Below, piece after piece: positions 33,953-46,284 of a DNA stretch of 64,000 nucleotides; positions within the stretch are counted from its first letter, which is position 1; the number at the start of each line of letters is the position of its first letter. The stretch comes from Megascapheus bottae. Taxonomy: Eukaryota; Chordata; Mammalia; Rodentia; Geomyidae. The stretch lies in contig JANJXV010000037.1 in assembly GCA_024803745.1 (NCBI GenBank), positions 10,741,001 through 10,805,000 of the forward strand, in the 5' to 3' direction. The position numbers and the translations under genes were made by a program. A model generated the notes under the pieces. That model ran no database searches. It saw nothing but the letters and a program-made list of their open reading frames with translations, and was not told the origin of the DNA.

Positions 33953-33974
33953 CTGCGCAAGCGCACAAGAGTGC
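32434..33974. other. MZB1-SLC23A1 intergenic DNA, first part
   Basis: Unique, moderately GC-rich sequence without SINEs until a (GT)n tract at 33922. Short open frames (for example near 33.1 and 33.6 kb) lack start context, splice partners or recognisable peptides. I see no gene. Confidence 0.4.
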
Positions 33975-34165
33975 GCAAAAGGGGTACAGTACTGGGGTTT
34001 GAACTCACGGCCTTGTGTTTGTTAGGCAGGTGCTCTAACACTTGAACCTCTCCCTCAGCCCAGCATTATAATTTGTGTGTGTGTGTGTGCGCGCGTGCGC
34101 GCACGCACACTAAGTTTGGGGCTTGAACTCAGGGCGTGAAGTCCTGGCTCATTATAAAATTTATA
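33922..34165. repeat. (GT)n tracts and ID-like remnant
   Basis: GT units at 33922-33951. An ID-like monomer in reverse at 33975-34062. A GT/GC alternating tract at 34075-34110 and a stub of a dimer's 3' end after it. Confidence 0.75.
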
Positions 34166-34172
34166 ATAACTT

Positions 34173-34412
34173 TGGGCTGGGTGCTGGAGGTGCACACCTG
34201 TAATCCTAGCTATTCAAGAGGCTCAGAGCTGAGCATCTCGGTTTTAAACTAACGTGGAGAGGAAAGCTTGTGGGACTATTATCTCCAACTAATCACCCAA
34301 AAGCCAGATAGGGAGCTGTGGCTCTGTGGTAGAGCATTAGCCTTGAGCCAAGAAGCTCAGGGACAGCACTCAGGCTCAGAGTTCAAGCTCCAGGTCTGGT
34401 ACCAAAAGAAAG
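34173..34412 (+). repeat. B1-Geo SINE
   Basis: Complete copy: GTGCACACCTGTAATCCTAG head, TTATCTCCAACTAATCACC linker, right module. Confidence 0.82.
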
Positions 34413-34560
34413 AAATCTTAATACTTTTGCGAAAAGGGCCACTTTCTCAATTTTGTTGGGTCCTATAACTCCACAACTAGTTGTGGCTAGGAGGAAAATG
34501 AATCTTTCTCCTGGCAGGCACAGGGTATAGGCCTCTGGACCTTTCTGTTTCTGCCTCAGG

Positions 34561-35337
34561 GATATATATATATATATTTTTTAATTTTTATTTTTTTGTG
34601 GGTCATGGGGCTTGAACTCGGCCTGAGTACTGTCCCTGCGCTTCAGCTTAAGGCTACCACCCTACCCTAGAACCAAGCCCCACTTCCCATTTTCTAGAGG
34701 TTAATTGGAGATAAGAGTGTCGGGTCCTTCTGTGCCCCTGCAGGCTTTGAACCTTGATCCTCAGATCTCAGCCTCCTGAGTAGCTAGGATTTCAAGCATG
34801 AGCCACTGTGCCTGGCTGTTTGTTTTCTGTTTTTACCAGTCCTGGGGCTTGAACTCAGAGGCTGGGCACTGTCCCATAGCCTCTTTTGCTTAAGGGTAGC
34901 ACTCTACCCCTTGAGTCACAGTGCCACTTCCAGCTTTTTCTGTGTATGTGGTACTGAGGAATCGAACTCAGGGTTTGGTGCATGCTAGGCAGGCACTCTA
35001 CCACTAGGCCAAACTCCCAGCCTATGGGATCCTGTGTGTTAAAGGGTGGTAGGGTGGGGCAGCTCCTACCAGCCTGAATTTTAGGCTTTTTTTTGGGGGG
35101 GAGGGTGATTCTGGGACTTGAACCCAGGGTCTAGGCACAGCCCTTGAGAGTTTTTTGATCAAGGCCATTGGCTCTACAATGGAACCACCATTTCTGGCTT
35201 TGGGGGTGGTTAATTGGAGATAAGAGGCCTGTAAAAGTCTCATGGACTTGACTGCCTGGGCTGACTTTGAATTGGAACCCTCAGATCTTAGCCTCCTGAG
35301 TGGCTAGGATTACAGATGTGAGCTACCTACCTGCAGA
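34561..35337 (-). repeat. (AT)n stub then B1-Geo, IDL-Geo, B1-Geo
   Basis: 34561-34577 is AT dinucleotide. Reversed SINEs follow at 34580-34817, 34818-35022 and 35084-35337. Confidence 0.82.
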
Positions 35338-35349
35338 GCCTGACACAGG

Positions 35350-35525
35350 CCTGGTTTTCTGCAACCTGTGTGGCTTTGTCAAATTACTCCTAAATCTATT
35401 TCCTCAGCTATAAAAGAGTTAATTAACACTAGTGCCAAGAGATACAAACATGTGTATCACTTGGCACTCAATACTTCCTCAGTAAAGACAATGGTTATAG
35501 TGATGATGATAAAGATTAACTTGTT
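35350..35525 (+). repeat. MIR remnant upstream of SLC23A1
   Basis: MIR core order is kept: TGTGTGGCTTTGTCAAATTA, TTTCCTCAGCTATAAAAG, then CTTGGCACTCAATACTTCC. Confidence 0.7.
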
Positions 35526-35944
35526 ATTAATAAACACGGAAGGGCTTGGTGTGGAAAGTGGCTGGTAATCATAGAGCATATTCCCCATTCCTTTCCACTC
35601 AATTCACAGAGGTAAACTTTTGAGACTGTCCCCTCCTCACTTCTTCCACTCTGTCTGTCTCCAAGAAAACAAGAACTGGACTCATGCCAGGCTCAATTAG
35701 CCGCAAGCAGGAAAGGAATTCTCTGGAGGCAAATGGAGCTTTGTGAGACTTGGATGGCCTTTACAACCATAGCCAGGAGTTAATACCTTACCTCTGCCAT
35801 GTCCTCCTTTCGCAATCCAGAACTAGGGACCTGGTTACAGATTTACTTCGAACAATGTCTGATGTATGGAGTAAAGTCCTTCTTGGCCTTTGTAAAGTCA
35901 TCCTCTCTTCTCCCTCAGGAACTTCTCAAACCTGTGTCCCACAG
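35526..35944 (+). promoter_or_regulatory. SLC23A1 proximal upstream region and 5' UTR
   Basis: Repeat-free DNA before the first coding ATG, not CpG-rich, as expected for a kidney/intestine/liver-restricted gene. No TATA box is convincing. A palindromic GTTAATTAAC lies further upstream at 35418-35427 inside a MIR remnant. Confidence 0.4.
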
Positions 35945-38547
35945 ATGAAGCCTCAGCAGGACTCCGAGGGCCACACACAGGTGCTGGGGGTCGGGCGTGG
36001 GAGGGCAGGCAGGTGGAGGTTGGAGGACCTACAGGCCCCTCTGGGAGGGAAGAGTCAAAATTTCTGATGAACTTGATAAAAAGTGAATCATGAGCTGAGT
36101 GTTGCAACTGCAGAATGGGTGAAGGAGCTTTGGACCTCACTGAGGTGGGTGGTAGTGAGCAGAAGAAGTCTGGCTTCCTCCCCAGTGACACCCCCAAAGA
36201 CCTCTAGAAGCCAGGGGTGGGACCAGAGTGGGCTTATCCAGTGTGGAGTCCTCTCTGCCCCTTCCCTGGTGTTTCCCAGGTCTTTTGACTTAACAGTCTA
36301 TCCCTGGCCAGAATACCCTGACTTGTGGACTCCAGGTGTAAGCAGAGTATATTTTTTCCAGCAGAAAGCAGCTTTACTGCTAGGCCAAGTAACTACCAGG
36401 CAGATGAACTGGGGGAATGGGGGGGGACCTTAGGCAGGTCACTTGGCCTCCATGACTGGTCCTGGGGGGCAGTGTGGACTTCGCCTGTTCATTCCTCTTC
36501 CTTATCTACTGCTGTCTCCTGCCCCAGAATGAGTCCCTAGGCTCAGCAGGGATTTCTGCTAGAGACCTGAAGATGACTCAGTCCACAGAGCCTACATTAG
36601 ACATGTTGTACAAGATCGAGGATGTGCCACCCTGGTATCTGTGCATTCTGCTAGGCTTCCAGGTAGGCCTCCACACCCCCCAGCCCTACAAGCCCCAGGG
36701 TTCCCCACTGCACCCCTGGAGAACAAGGTTATATCAGGCAAAAGAGAGAAACCTAAGGTCAGCCAAGAGGCTGCCACCACGCAGGGAAGAGGGCAATGCC
36801 TCGCAACAAAAGATTGTGGGGTATCAGTTACAGACACAGAGCCCATCCACAGGAATAAAGGGGTGGGTGGGGCAGACAGGGATTAGTGACCCCAAGAGTG
36901 CCCGGCAGTGGCTTTCCGGGAATCCCTTGTGGAAAATGTCAGTGTGTGTATGCACACCTGCAGGGAGGCTCACATCCAGGCTTATTGAACCTGGGTACCC
37001 CTGTTTCCATGCGAGCTCCATGGGCCCCGCCTCACACTCCTTTTGTCACCCCAGCATTACCTGACATGCTTCAGCGGTACCATCGCTGTGCCCTTCCTCC
37101 TGGCCGAGGCTCTGTGTGTGGGTCGCGACCAGCTCATGGTCAGTCAGCTCATTGGCACCATCTTCGCATGTGTGGGTATCACCACTCTCATCCAGACCAC
37201 ACTGGGCATCCGGTGAGTTGCCCCTCCCCACTCACAAGCATGTAGGTACCTGTGTGTGCATGCGTGCGCACTGATCCAGGCGGCTGGAGCCAGTGGTCTT
37301 GCCCAGCAGGCAAACAAAGACTTATCTGCGCACTTCTGGTGTTCCGACTCGCAGGCCAGCCTTAGAGCTCTAAGCATCCGGTCTGCTCTGGAGCTCCTCA
37401 GGGACAAGGAATCTAAGATTTAAGGAAATGTGCCCAAGCCCCAGTCCTTTCCCCATAACCCCTACTCTGAATGCTCAGAACCCTTTCTTCCCTGTCTGAA
37501 TGTGTGAATCACACTAGCACCTGTGTGGGCCCAGGAAGCCCCATTCCTGTTGTGAATAGCCGGCCCTAGGCCTAGGGGCAAAAGGATGGTTGTTTGAGGC
37601 CTGGTGCTGGTGGCTCACACCTCTAATCCTAGCTACTCAGGAGGCTGAGATCTGAGGGTCGTGGTTCAAAGCCAGCCCAGGCAAGGCATGAAAGTCCTTG
37701 AGACTCTTATCTCCAATCAAACAGCATGATAATCGCAACTGGTTCTGTGGCTCAAATAGCCTTGAGCTGAAGAGCTCAGGGACAAGCACCCAGCCCAGAG
37801 TTTAAGCCTCATGACAGACCACAAAAAAGAAAAAAAGAAAAAAGAAAAAGAAAAAGGATGGTTGAATGCTAGCGGAGAGAAATGGTGAACAGAGCCAAAG
37901 TTCATATGCCAGAACTGAGGATTGCTCCTCACAGTAGGGAATGGGTATGCACAAGGCAAGGGTCAGGTGTTTTGTTTTGTTTTGTGCTGGTTCTAGGGCT
38001 TGAACCTAGGACCTCACTTGTTAGGCTGGCTTGCTCATAGTTGGTTACTTTACCTGTTAACTGGACATGGAAGCTCTCAGACTTTGCTGTCCTGGTTGTT
38101 GTTTTTGCCAGCCTTGGGGCTTGGACTCAGGGCTTGGCATGGTCTCTGAGCTTCTTTTGCTCAAGGCTAGCATTCTACCACTAGAACCACAGCACACCAG
38201 TCCCATCTTTTTTCTGTGTGTGTGGTACTGAAGAATTGAACCCTGGGCTTCATGCCTGCTAGGCAAACACCACTCTACCACTAGGCTACATTCCCAGACC
38301 CCTGCCCCCAGGTTTGTCGTATTTTTATTTTATTTTATTTTATTTGTCAGTGCTGGGGCTTGAACTCGGGGCCTGTCCCTGAGCTTCTTTTTCCTCAAGG
38401 CTATCACTCTATCAGCTTGAACTACAGTGCCACTTACAGATTTTTCTGGGTATGTAGTAGCCAAGGAATTGAATCCAGGGCTTCATGGATTCACATTCCT
38501 AGCCCCCAACCCCCAGTTGGTTTTGAACCATGATTCTCTAGGTCTCA

Positions 38548-38581
<34 letters not shown>

Positions 38582-41500
38582 CAGGGCTTGAGCTCAGGGC
38601 CTGAGCACTGTCCTTGAGCTTTCTTAAGGCTAGAGCTCTACCACTGAGTCACAGCACCACTTTCGGCTTTTTTCTATGTATATGGTACCGAGGAATTGAA
38701 CCTGGGTGTTCGTGCATGCTAGGCAAGCACTCTACCACTAGGCCAAACTCCCGGCTCTTGGGTCTCAGCCTGGCAGGGGCCAGGTTTTGAGCTAGAGGAG
38801 CCATTTGTCTTTTTCATATACTCTGCAAATGTTGGAGACCTTTGCTAGTACCTGTGGTCTTTTGTCTCTATCCCTTCTGTGTCCTTCTTTCACAATGTCC
38901 CTGCCTCTGTATCATCCCCTGCCCCTCCCTCCCAGGCTGCCACTGTTTCAGGCCAGTGCCTTTGCGTTTCTGGTCCCAGCCAAAGCCATCCTGGCCCTAG
39001 AGAGATGGAAGTGCCCTCCTGAAGGTAGGAACATTTGGGGGTATGGGTTGGAGGTCTGGGCAACCATCCCAAATTCATGTCCAGACACAAGATTATCTTC
39101 ATGGCAGTGTCCTTTCCCTCTGTTTTGTCTCTGTCCTCAGAGGAGATCTATGGCAATTGGAGTTTGCCCTTGAACACTTCTCATATCTGGCACCCTCGAA
39201 TACGAGAGGTGAGTAGAGAGGCCACTCTTAAGGAGGGGCAAGTTGGGAGTGAGGGCCACTGCCTAGTTGTGGAATTCAAAGCGGTGGCCAAGGAATTTTC
39301 ATCCTGCCAGCAATCAGGTTATGTAGTGACTAACAGTTGATTTTGTCCTTTTAGGTTCAGGGTGCAATCATAGTATCCAGCACAGTGGAGGTGGTGATCG
39401 GGCTTATGGGGCTGCCTGGGGCCCTTCTCAGTTACATAGGACCTCTCACGGTCACCCCCACTGTCTCCCTCATTGGCCTCTCTGTCTTCCAAGCTGCTGG
39501 AGACAGAGCTGGCTCCCACTGGGGCATCTCAGTTTGGTGAGCTAACACCAGGCCTGATTCCCTGTCTAGCTCCTACCATCCAGCCCTTTTATGTTCTGCC
39601 CTCTTTGTTCTGCCTCCTGGCCCTGGTCTAGCCTACCATCTCCTCTCTGTCCCCAGCTCCATTCTCCTGATTGTACTCTTCTCCCAGTATCTTCGCAATC
39701 TCACTTTCCTGTTGCCAATCTACCGCTGGGGTAAGGGCTTCACTCTCTTCCGCATCCAGATCTTCAAGATGTTTCCGGTAAGGAGCTGGCAGACATCTGG
39801 GGCTGGGTTGGGAAGGGGAGGGACTAGGGCAGAAGCTGGACTTGTGCCCAGAGCCAAGGGCAGGGAAAACAGAGAAGCCTGAGCCAGAACAGTGATGCGG
39901 TTCCAGCCATAGTCTGGATCAGGTATTGGGGCTGGGTTCTGAGTGAGAGCAGAGGCTTGTACTTGGGTCAGGGCTGCACTAGGAACAAGCCAGTCTGGCC
40001 AAAGACCTCGAATGCCTGCAGTATATCCCTTACCCTGTTCCTTTCAGATTGTGCTGGCCATCATGACCGTGTGGCTGCTGTGCTACGTGCTGACTCTGAC
40101 AGATGTGCTGCCTGCAGACCCAACAGCCTATGGATTCCAGGCTCGAACTGATGCCCGAGGGGACATCCTGAGTATCTCACCATGGATCCGCATCCCTTAC
40201 CCCTGTAAGCAACCTCATTTGAGCTCCTCCTCCTCCTCCAGCTGAGGTACCCAAGAGATCCTGGCCAACCCCAGTGTAGCTGACAACACAACTCACATTA
40301 ACTGCGTGTTTATGGCCTGCCCAATAGTGTTTTACTCAGACAAAGCCTTACTCCAGGTTCATACCTCTGAGTGATCCCCTCCAGATACCCCCATAAACCA
40401 TTCTTCCCTTCCAAAACTCACTTTCCTGTCCATTCCAGACCTACCACAGGCTCCTCACTGTGTATCTTCCTGTGTTTCCCCCACCCAGGTCAGTGGGGCC
40501 TGCCCACAGTGACTGCGGCTGCGGTCCTGGGTATGTTCAGTGCCACACTGGCAGGCATCATCGAGTCCATCGGTGATTACTATGCTTGTGCACGTCTGGC
40601 TGGTGCACCACCCCCTCCCGTCCATGCTATCAATCGGTATGTTTACCTCTGCAACATCTGATACCCTGAGGGCCCATGCATGGGGGGCTGAATCCAGAGG
40701 GGTAGAAGGGCACATCCCTCCTTTTCTTGTGTATGGGATGGGAGTGCATTCACCACTTAACTCCTTGATTGCTGGGGAAAGCTGAGAAGATAAATGGAGT
40801 CCTAGGAAACCATAGTCATGATACCTTCCACATGCCCGGTTCTTCATACCTATTCTCTCATGCAATCTGCTAATCATTCTGAGACAGGTACTCTTACTAA
40901 CAGATGAGGAGCTGAACTCTGAAGCACCTAAGGGAGTAAGTACTAACGCAGTAGGTCTAGGGCTGGTACAGCACCTACTGGCTCTCAGAGCTCCCTTTGC
41001 TCTGGAGAAAGTACAATGGACATGTTTGTCAGCCTGCACAGCCCCGCAGGGACAGGTAGCTGGTCACAGGGACAGAGGACACAGGCTGGTGAAGAGACTG
41101 GACCAAGACCCTCACTCATCCTTTTCTTATAGGGGTATCTTTACTGAAGGCATCTGCTGCATTATCGCGGGGCTGTTGGGCACAGGCAACGGGTCCACTT
41201 CATCCAGTCCCAACATTGGTGTCCTAGGAATTACCAAGGTGCTTCACAAGCCAAAGTAACACAAAGTCCCATCTGGCTACTATGGGTTGTAGTCCTGGTT
41301 CCAAACTAGTCAGTACTTTGGACTTGCTCTATCCAGTTTTCAAGAGGCCTCACATGCACCCCAGCCCCACTCACACCCCTGCATCAAGCCCCTGTCCATT
41401 TCAGCCTCGTTCTTCTAGAAGGCCCCACTCCTGGAACCAGCCTTGTTCTGCGTGTCTAGCCTCTCCCCTGGCTCCTTGCAGGTGGGCAGCCGGCGAGTGG

Positions 41501-44500
41501 TGCAGTATGGTGCAGGTATCATGCTGGTCCTGGGTGCTGTCGGCAAGTTCACAGCCCTCTTTGCTTCGCTCCCTGACCCCATCTTGGGGGGCATGTTCTG
41601 CACTCTCTTTGGTGAGTGCCCAGAGCTATTCCAGAGATGGGGCAGGAGTCCCTGAGTGGGAGGTCCACTCAGCCGAAAGGCATCTTTAGCAGTTCCCCCA
41701 CGCCTGCAGGCATGATTACCGCAGTGGGGCTGTCCAACCTACAGTTCGTGGACATGAACTCTTCCCGAAACCTCTTTGTACTTGGATTTTCCATGTTCTT
41801 TGGGCTCACGTTGCCGAATTACCTGGATTCCAACCCCGGTGCCATCAACACAGGTGCCTCTTGGCCATCTGCTCTTTCTAGAGGTGGGGGAGGTGGGGTG
41901 GGTTCAGAATTGAGCACATGGGCTGGAAGGATAGTTAACTTAGTGGTCTCAGCTTACCTATGGGCGGCTCTATTTAACTTCATATCCTAGCTAGCACCAC
42001 AAAGCAAAAATGGAGCATATCCTCATTCCTTCAGAGGCTGAAAACTGGAAGAACTACAAACCCTTCCCAACTCTGGATGTAATGAGCAGCTGAGAAGCTC
42101 ATTAGTCAACTGTCTTTTACAAAAAACACTTTCTGGTGGGCACTGGTAGCTTGTACCTGTAATCCTAGCTACTCAGGAGCCTGAGGTCTGAGGCTTTCAG
42201 TTCAAAGCCAGTCCAGGCAGTATGGGAGACTCATCTCCAACTGGAAGTGGAGCTGTGGCTTAAAGTAGTAGAACACTAGCCTTGAACAGAATAATTCAGG
42301 GACATGCCCAGGCCCCAGCACTGACAAAAAAAAAACAAAAACCAAAAAACCCACTTTCTGTAAACAGCTACTGAGTTTTACCTGTGCTCATTTACATCTG
42401 AACATTGAGGCAGATACCATTATCGTCTCCACTTTACAGATGAGAGACACAGACTAAATGATTTGTCTCAAGTCAACAACTAACAGTTGGCAGAACTGGG
42501 ATTGAGTCCAAACCACGACAGAGGTACAGACAGGAACAAAAGTCTGAGTGTTGTGCTACTCAAGAATTGTCAGGAGGCTGCACAAGTAGGAATACCTAGA
42601 TACCCATTGGTCCTTGGTTTATTTCACAGGCATTCCTGAAGTGGACCAGATTCTGACTGTGCTACTGACCACAGAGATGTTTGTGGGTGGTTGCCTTGCT
42701 TTCATACTGGACAACACAGTGCCAGGTACTGGTCAGCCCTAGGTCAATGAAGACCTAGGCTGGACTCATGGACTCCAGATGTGGCTGAGTCAGATACTAT
42801 GCAGGCTTATAGGGAGCAACAGGACATAGTAGGCTGATGGAGGTCTTGAATAGGTGCTTTCCTCACCATTTCTTTACCAGTGGACACAGTGCACCTGCAT
42901 TCATGGTTGGACATAAAGAAATGCAGTATCAGTTTATTTGTAAATTCTACCTCAAGTATATTAGCAGTTGGCTAGTAGATAAGACAGTCCCAAACAATCC
43001 ATTTGGCAACAGAGCTTTTTGAAGGGATTGTGGAGAATACTTCATATGTCCAATAAATGCATATTAAAAAAAAAAGAATGGGCTGGGTGTGGTGGCTCAC
43101 GCCTGTAATCCTAGCTACTCAGGAGGCTGAGATCTGATGATCAAGGTTCAAAGTCAGCCTGGGCACCTAAGGACCTGAGACTCTTACCTCCAATTAACCT
43201 CTAGAAAATGGGAAGTAGGGCTTGGCTCAAGGGTAGGGCAATAACCTTGAGCTGAAGAGCTCAGGGACAGCACCCAGGCTGTCCCCATGACCCACCAAAA
43301 AAAAAAAAAAAGAATGCCAGAAGTGGAGGTATGGCTCAAGTGGTAGAGCACCAGCCTTGAGTGAACACTGGTGGTCACGCCCATAATCCTAGCTACTTAG
43401 GAAGCTGAAATGTGAGGATTATGGTTTGAAGCCAGCCCTGGCAGAAAAGTCCACGATACTCTTACCTCTAATTAACCACTGGAAAAAAACCACTGGAAGC
43501 AGCTTAAAGTGCTACAGTGCTCTTGTGAGGGAAAAAGCACAGGGACAGTGGCCAGACCCTGAGTTCAAGCACACACAGAGACACAGCAAAACTGGGCAGA
43601 GCCTCCTGAAGTTGAGGGAGCCCAGAAGAGAACAAGTGAAGTCTTAAGGTGGCGGAGAAGGTACAATGGTATAGAAAAGGGAGGCTGACAAGCTCAGAAG
43701 GGAATGTGTTTTGTCGTGGTAGAGGCAGGAGGCTAATCAAGACCAGTCCAGTCACCTTATGCATGCCTACAGTTCTTCCCCTTCACTCTGCCTGCCTGTG
43801 TTCTTTGCACAGTCAGGCTCAGCTAAAACAGCTCCTCCAGTGTCCTTTTTTTGGCAGTCCTGCAGATTGAACTCAGGGCCTGGACACTGTTCTTGGGGTT
43901 TCTCAAGGATAATGCTCTACCATTTGAGCCACAGCACCACTTCTGGCTTTTTCTGTGTATGTGGTACTGGGGACTCTAATCCAGGGCTTTGTGCATGTTA
44001 GGTAAGCACTCTACCATTTGGCCTAACTCCCAGCCCTTCAGTGTCTTTTCAACTGAGGTTTTGGGATGATGTATCTGGCATGTAGTAGAGGTTGTTGTCA
44101 GCCTGGATTTACCCTCATTCTTTTGGCTAGGTGTCTGTCCATGCCACCCCCCATGAAAACCTCAGATCTCCCTTACCCCACTCATATATGGGAGACTTCC
44201 TTTAGTTGTAAACATTTCTTTTTTTTTTTTCTGGCAGTCCTGGGGCTTGAACTCAGGGCCTGAGCACTGTCCTTGGGCTTTCTCAAGGCTGGAGCTCTAC
44301 CACTGGAGCCACAGCACCATTCCTGGCCTTTTCTATGTATGTGGTACTGAGGAACTGAACCCGTCTTCGTGCTTGCTAGGCAAGCAGTCTACCACTAGGC
44401 CAAAGTCCTGGCCCCATCCTTTGACTTTTTTAAAATTAGAAATAAAAGGTCTCTCAGATTTGTCTGGCCCAGTCTGGCTTTGAATCACAGTCCTTATATC

Positions 44501-44969
44501 TCAGCCTCCTCAGTAGCTAGGATTTGGAATGTGAGCCACTGGTACCAGGTTATAAGACAGTATTTTTTGTTGTATGGGCAAACCCTTAATTGCTCCCCCT
44601 GAGCAATACGGGGGAAGGGGGCGGGGAGAAAACATCAGATTCTAGAAGAAGTTTTCCTTAGATTATGGGGAGGCAGCAAAACTTTTGGATTTTGGTAATG
44701 ACCATATTGTCCTCTTTCCAGGGAGCCCAGAGGAACGAGGCTTAATACAGTGGAAAGCTGGGGCCCATGCCAATAGTGCAACATCTGCTAGTCTGAAGAG
44801 CTATGATTTTCCCATTGGTATGGGCATAGTAAAAAGGATTGCCTTCCTGAAATACATTCCTATATGCCCAGTCTTCAAAGGATTCTCTACAAGGTCAAAA
44901 AATCAACCTTCAGTTCCAGAAGACACTCCAGAAAATACAGAAACTGGTTCTGTGTGCACCAAGGTCTGA
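35945..44969 (+). CDS. SLC23A1: SLC23A1, sodium-dependent vitamin C transporter SVCT1 (14 coding exons)
   Basis: Coding exons: 35945-35980, 36528-36662, 37055-37212, 38936-39024, 39141-39208, 39355-39536, 39657-39777, 40048-40204, 40489-40636, 41133-41238, 41482-41611, 41710-41853, 42630-42725, 44722-44969. All have GT-AG introns and join in frame to 1818 nt, 605 residues, equal to mouse SVCT1 as I recall it. It carries Na+-coupled L-ascorbate uptake across the apical membrane of kidney and gut epithelium and belongs to the nucleobase-ascorbate (NAT/SLC23) family. Landmarks are the conserved [20 protein letters not shown] segment ending exon 2, N-glycosylation sequons NWS (145) and NTS (151), [19 protein letters not shown], and the family signature [15 protein letters not shown] (391-405). 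The tail ends SVCTKV. The poorly conserved N-terminus ([12 protein letters not shown]) is a 36-nt first coding exon, placed by similarity to the start of other SVCT1 proteins; it is the least certain exon. Confidence 0.96.
36663..37054 (+). other. SLC23A1 intron 2
   Basis: Unique DNA without SINEs. The open frame running from exon 2 into it is read-through of the donor at 36663 and not coding. Confidence 0.6.
37600..37857 (+). repeat. B1-Geo SINE with (GAAAAA)n tail
   Basis: Complete dimer. The tail 37821-37857 is a purine-only AG repeat. Confidence 0.85.
37970..38771 (-). repeat. Old B1-Geo interrupted by three IDL-Geo SINEs
   Basis: Host pieces are at 37970-38097, 38510-38551 and after 38760. 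Inserts are 38098-38301, 38318-38506 with an (ATTTT)n tail, and 38552-38760. GGTCTCAGCCT flanks the last insert at 38541-38551 and 38761-38771. Confidence 0.75.
40840..40965 (-). repeat. MIR remnant in SLC23A1 intron 9
   Basis: Reversed MIR core: CTTACTAACAGATGAGGAGC, then GAAGCACCTAAGGGAGTAAG. The rest of this 0.5 kb intron is unique. Confidence 0.55.
42136..42350 (+). repeat. B1-Geo SINE in SLC23A1 intron 12
   Basis: Head TTGTACCTGTAATCCTAGCT, shortened linker, right module, (AAAAC)n tail. Confidence 0.82.
42395..42530 (-). repeat. MIR remnant in SLC23A1 intron 12
   Basis: Reversed MIR core with CCACTTTACAGATGAGAGAC, then TTGGCAGAACTGGGATTGAG, one of the clearest MIR matches in the window. 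Confidence 0.75.
43079..43585 (+). repeat. B1-Geo, orphan right module, B1-Geo
   Basis: 43079-43312 is complete. 43313-43364 is a right-module fragment. 43365-43585 is complete but diverged. Confidence 0.8.
43844..44552 (-). repeat. Two IDL-Geo SINEs and a B1-Geo head part
   Basis: 43844-44037, 44218-44415 and 44416-44552. The last lacks its right module and may be the host of the second copy. Confidence 0.8.
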
Positions 44970-45318
44970 AATACTACTTCCAAGAAAGGTATTATCTATG
45001 GCTTTGTAGGAGAGTTAAATAACCAAACATTCTGTTTCTGCCAAAGGAAACCGAACTACTACTTGGTTTTTGTTTTTCCCATCTACTTGAGTATTCCGTA
45101 AGGGTAGGTATACTGAGTTAACATCTTAATTGGAATCTAGGTGGAATTCTTTAGCTATTTTATAATAAGAAGTAAAATTCCCAACTGGTATAAACCAGTG
45201 GTTAAGTCGTAAGTATGATGACATATTATTCCTCCCAGTTACCTGGGTGGAACCTAATCCAAACAGAGCCTACAAGCAGTCATGGAAGCCTCATCTTTGC
45301 ATTCCAATATGCTAAACA

Positions 45319-45324
45319 AATAAA
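45319..45324 (+). terminator. Candidate SLC23A1 poly(A) signal
   Basis: AATAAA lies 350 bases after the SLC23A1 stop in repeat-free DNA and is the first canonical signal on this strand. Confidence 0.6.
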
Positions 45325-45619
45325 CAGTTGACATCTGGCTTGAAAAAAGTTGAGGATGGCAACATAGTGCCCTATAGTGGCCTTCTATAAAACCTTCTGA
45401 CATGACTTGTTACCCTAAAACAATGCTGGTACAAGACTTAATGAGGTGATATGTCCCTAGGGTTTTGAAATGTGTAGGTAGCTGATGCTCTGAAATCTTA
45501 CATCTCTACCTGGTTTAATGTACCTCTTTCCTCAAAAAGATAAGATCAGTTCTAATCAAAGCAAGCTGAGCCTGGTCTACACTGATTTACTTATTATTTA
45601 TTTTGTTTTATTACTTATT

Positions 45620-46256
45620 TGTAAGACAGAGACTTGGTCATGTTGCCAAGACTGGCTTCAAAACTCTAGATCCTTCTGATCCCACTTCAGTGCTGAGACA
45701 CACGCACCACTTGCTGTTCTGTTTTTTTGTTTTTTTTTCACTTTGGTCAGCTGTAGGGCTTGAACTCAGAGCCTGGGCGACATACCTGAGTTTATGTGCT
45801 TAAGGCCTAGCACTTGACCACTATGAGCCACTTCCCATTTTTTGGTGGTTAATTGGAGGTAAGAGTCTCATGGAGTTTCTTGCCTGAGCTGGCTTTGAAC
45901 CACGATCTTCAGATCTCAAGCCTCATGAGTGGCTGGGATTACAGGTGTGAGCCACTGGCACTGTGCTTACTGTGGTTGTTTTTGGATGCTTTACCACTAA
46001 CCTACACTTCCATTGTTAGAACAATTCCCTTTTTTTTTTTTTTTTTCAATCGTGGGGCTTTAACTCTGGGCCTGGGTGCTGCCCTGAGCTCTTCAGCTCA
46101 AGGCTACTGACCTACCCCTAGAGCCAGAGCCACTTCCAGTTTTCTAAAGGCTAATTGGAGATAAGAGTCTCACGGATTTTTAGTGCCCAGGCTGGCTTTG
46201 AACCATGATTTTCCTGAGTAGCTAGGATTACAGGCATGAGCCACCATATCCAGCTT
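45620..46256 (-). repeat. B1 monomer and two B1-Geo SINEs
   Basis: 45620-45718 is B1-like in reverse (AGACAGAGACTTGGTCATGT). 45719-45968 and 46029-46256 are reversed dimers with T-tails. Confidence 0.75.
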
Positions 46257-46284
46257 AAAACAGTTCTTAACAGAGTTAAGATCA

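Larger units (their letters stand above)
37213..38935 (+). other. SLC23A1 intron 3
   Basis: Unique at 37213-37599, then SINE-dense (entries below) to 38771. The last 160 bases before exon 4 are unique and pyrimidine-rich. Confidence 0.6.
42726..44721 (+). other. SLC23A1 intron 13
   Basis: Unique at 42726-43078, 43586-43843 and 44553-44721. Otherwise SINEs as listed. No extra exon seen. Confidence 0.6.

Noticed and set aside
36573..36575. Alternative SLC23A1 start in exon 2
   Set aside because: It would give a shorter N-terminus, but the small exon at 35945-35980 has a good donor, keeps phase, resembles other SVCT1 N-termini and gives the mouse length of 605.
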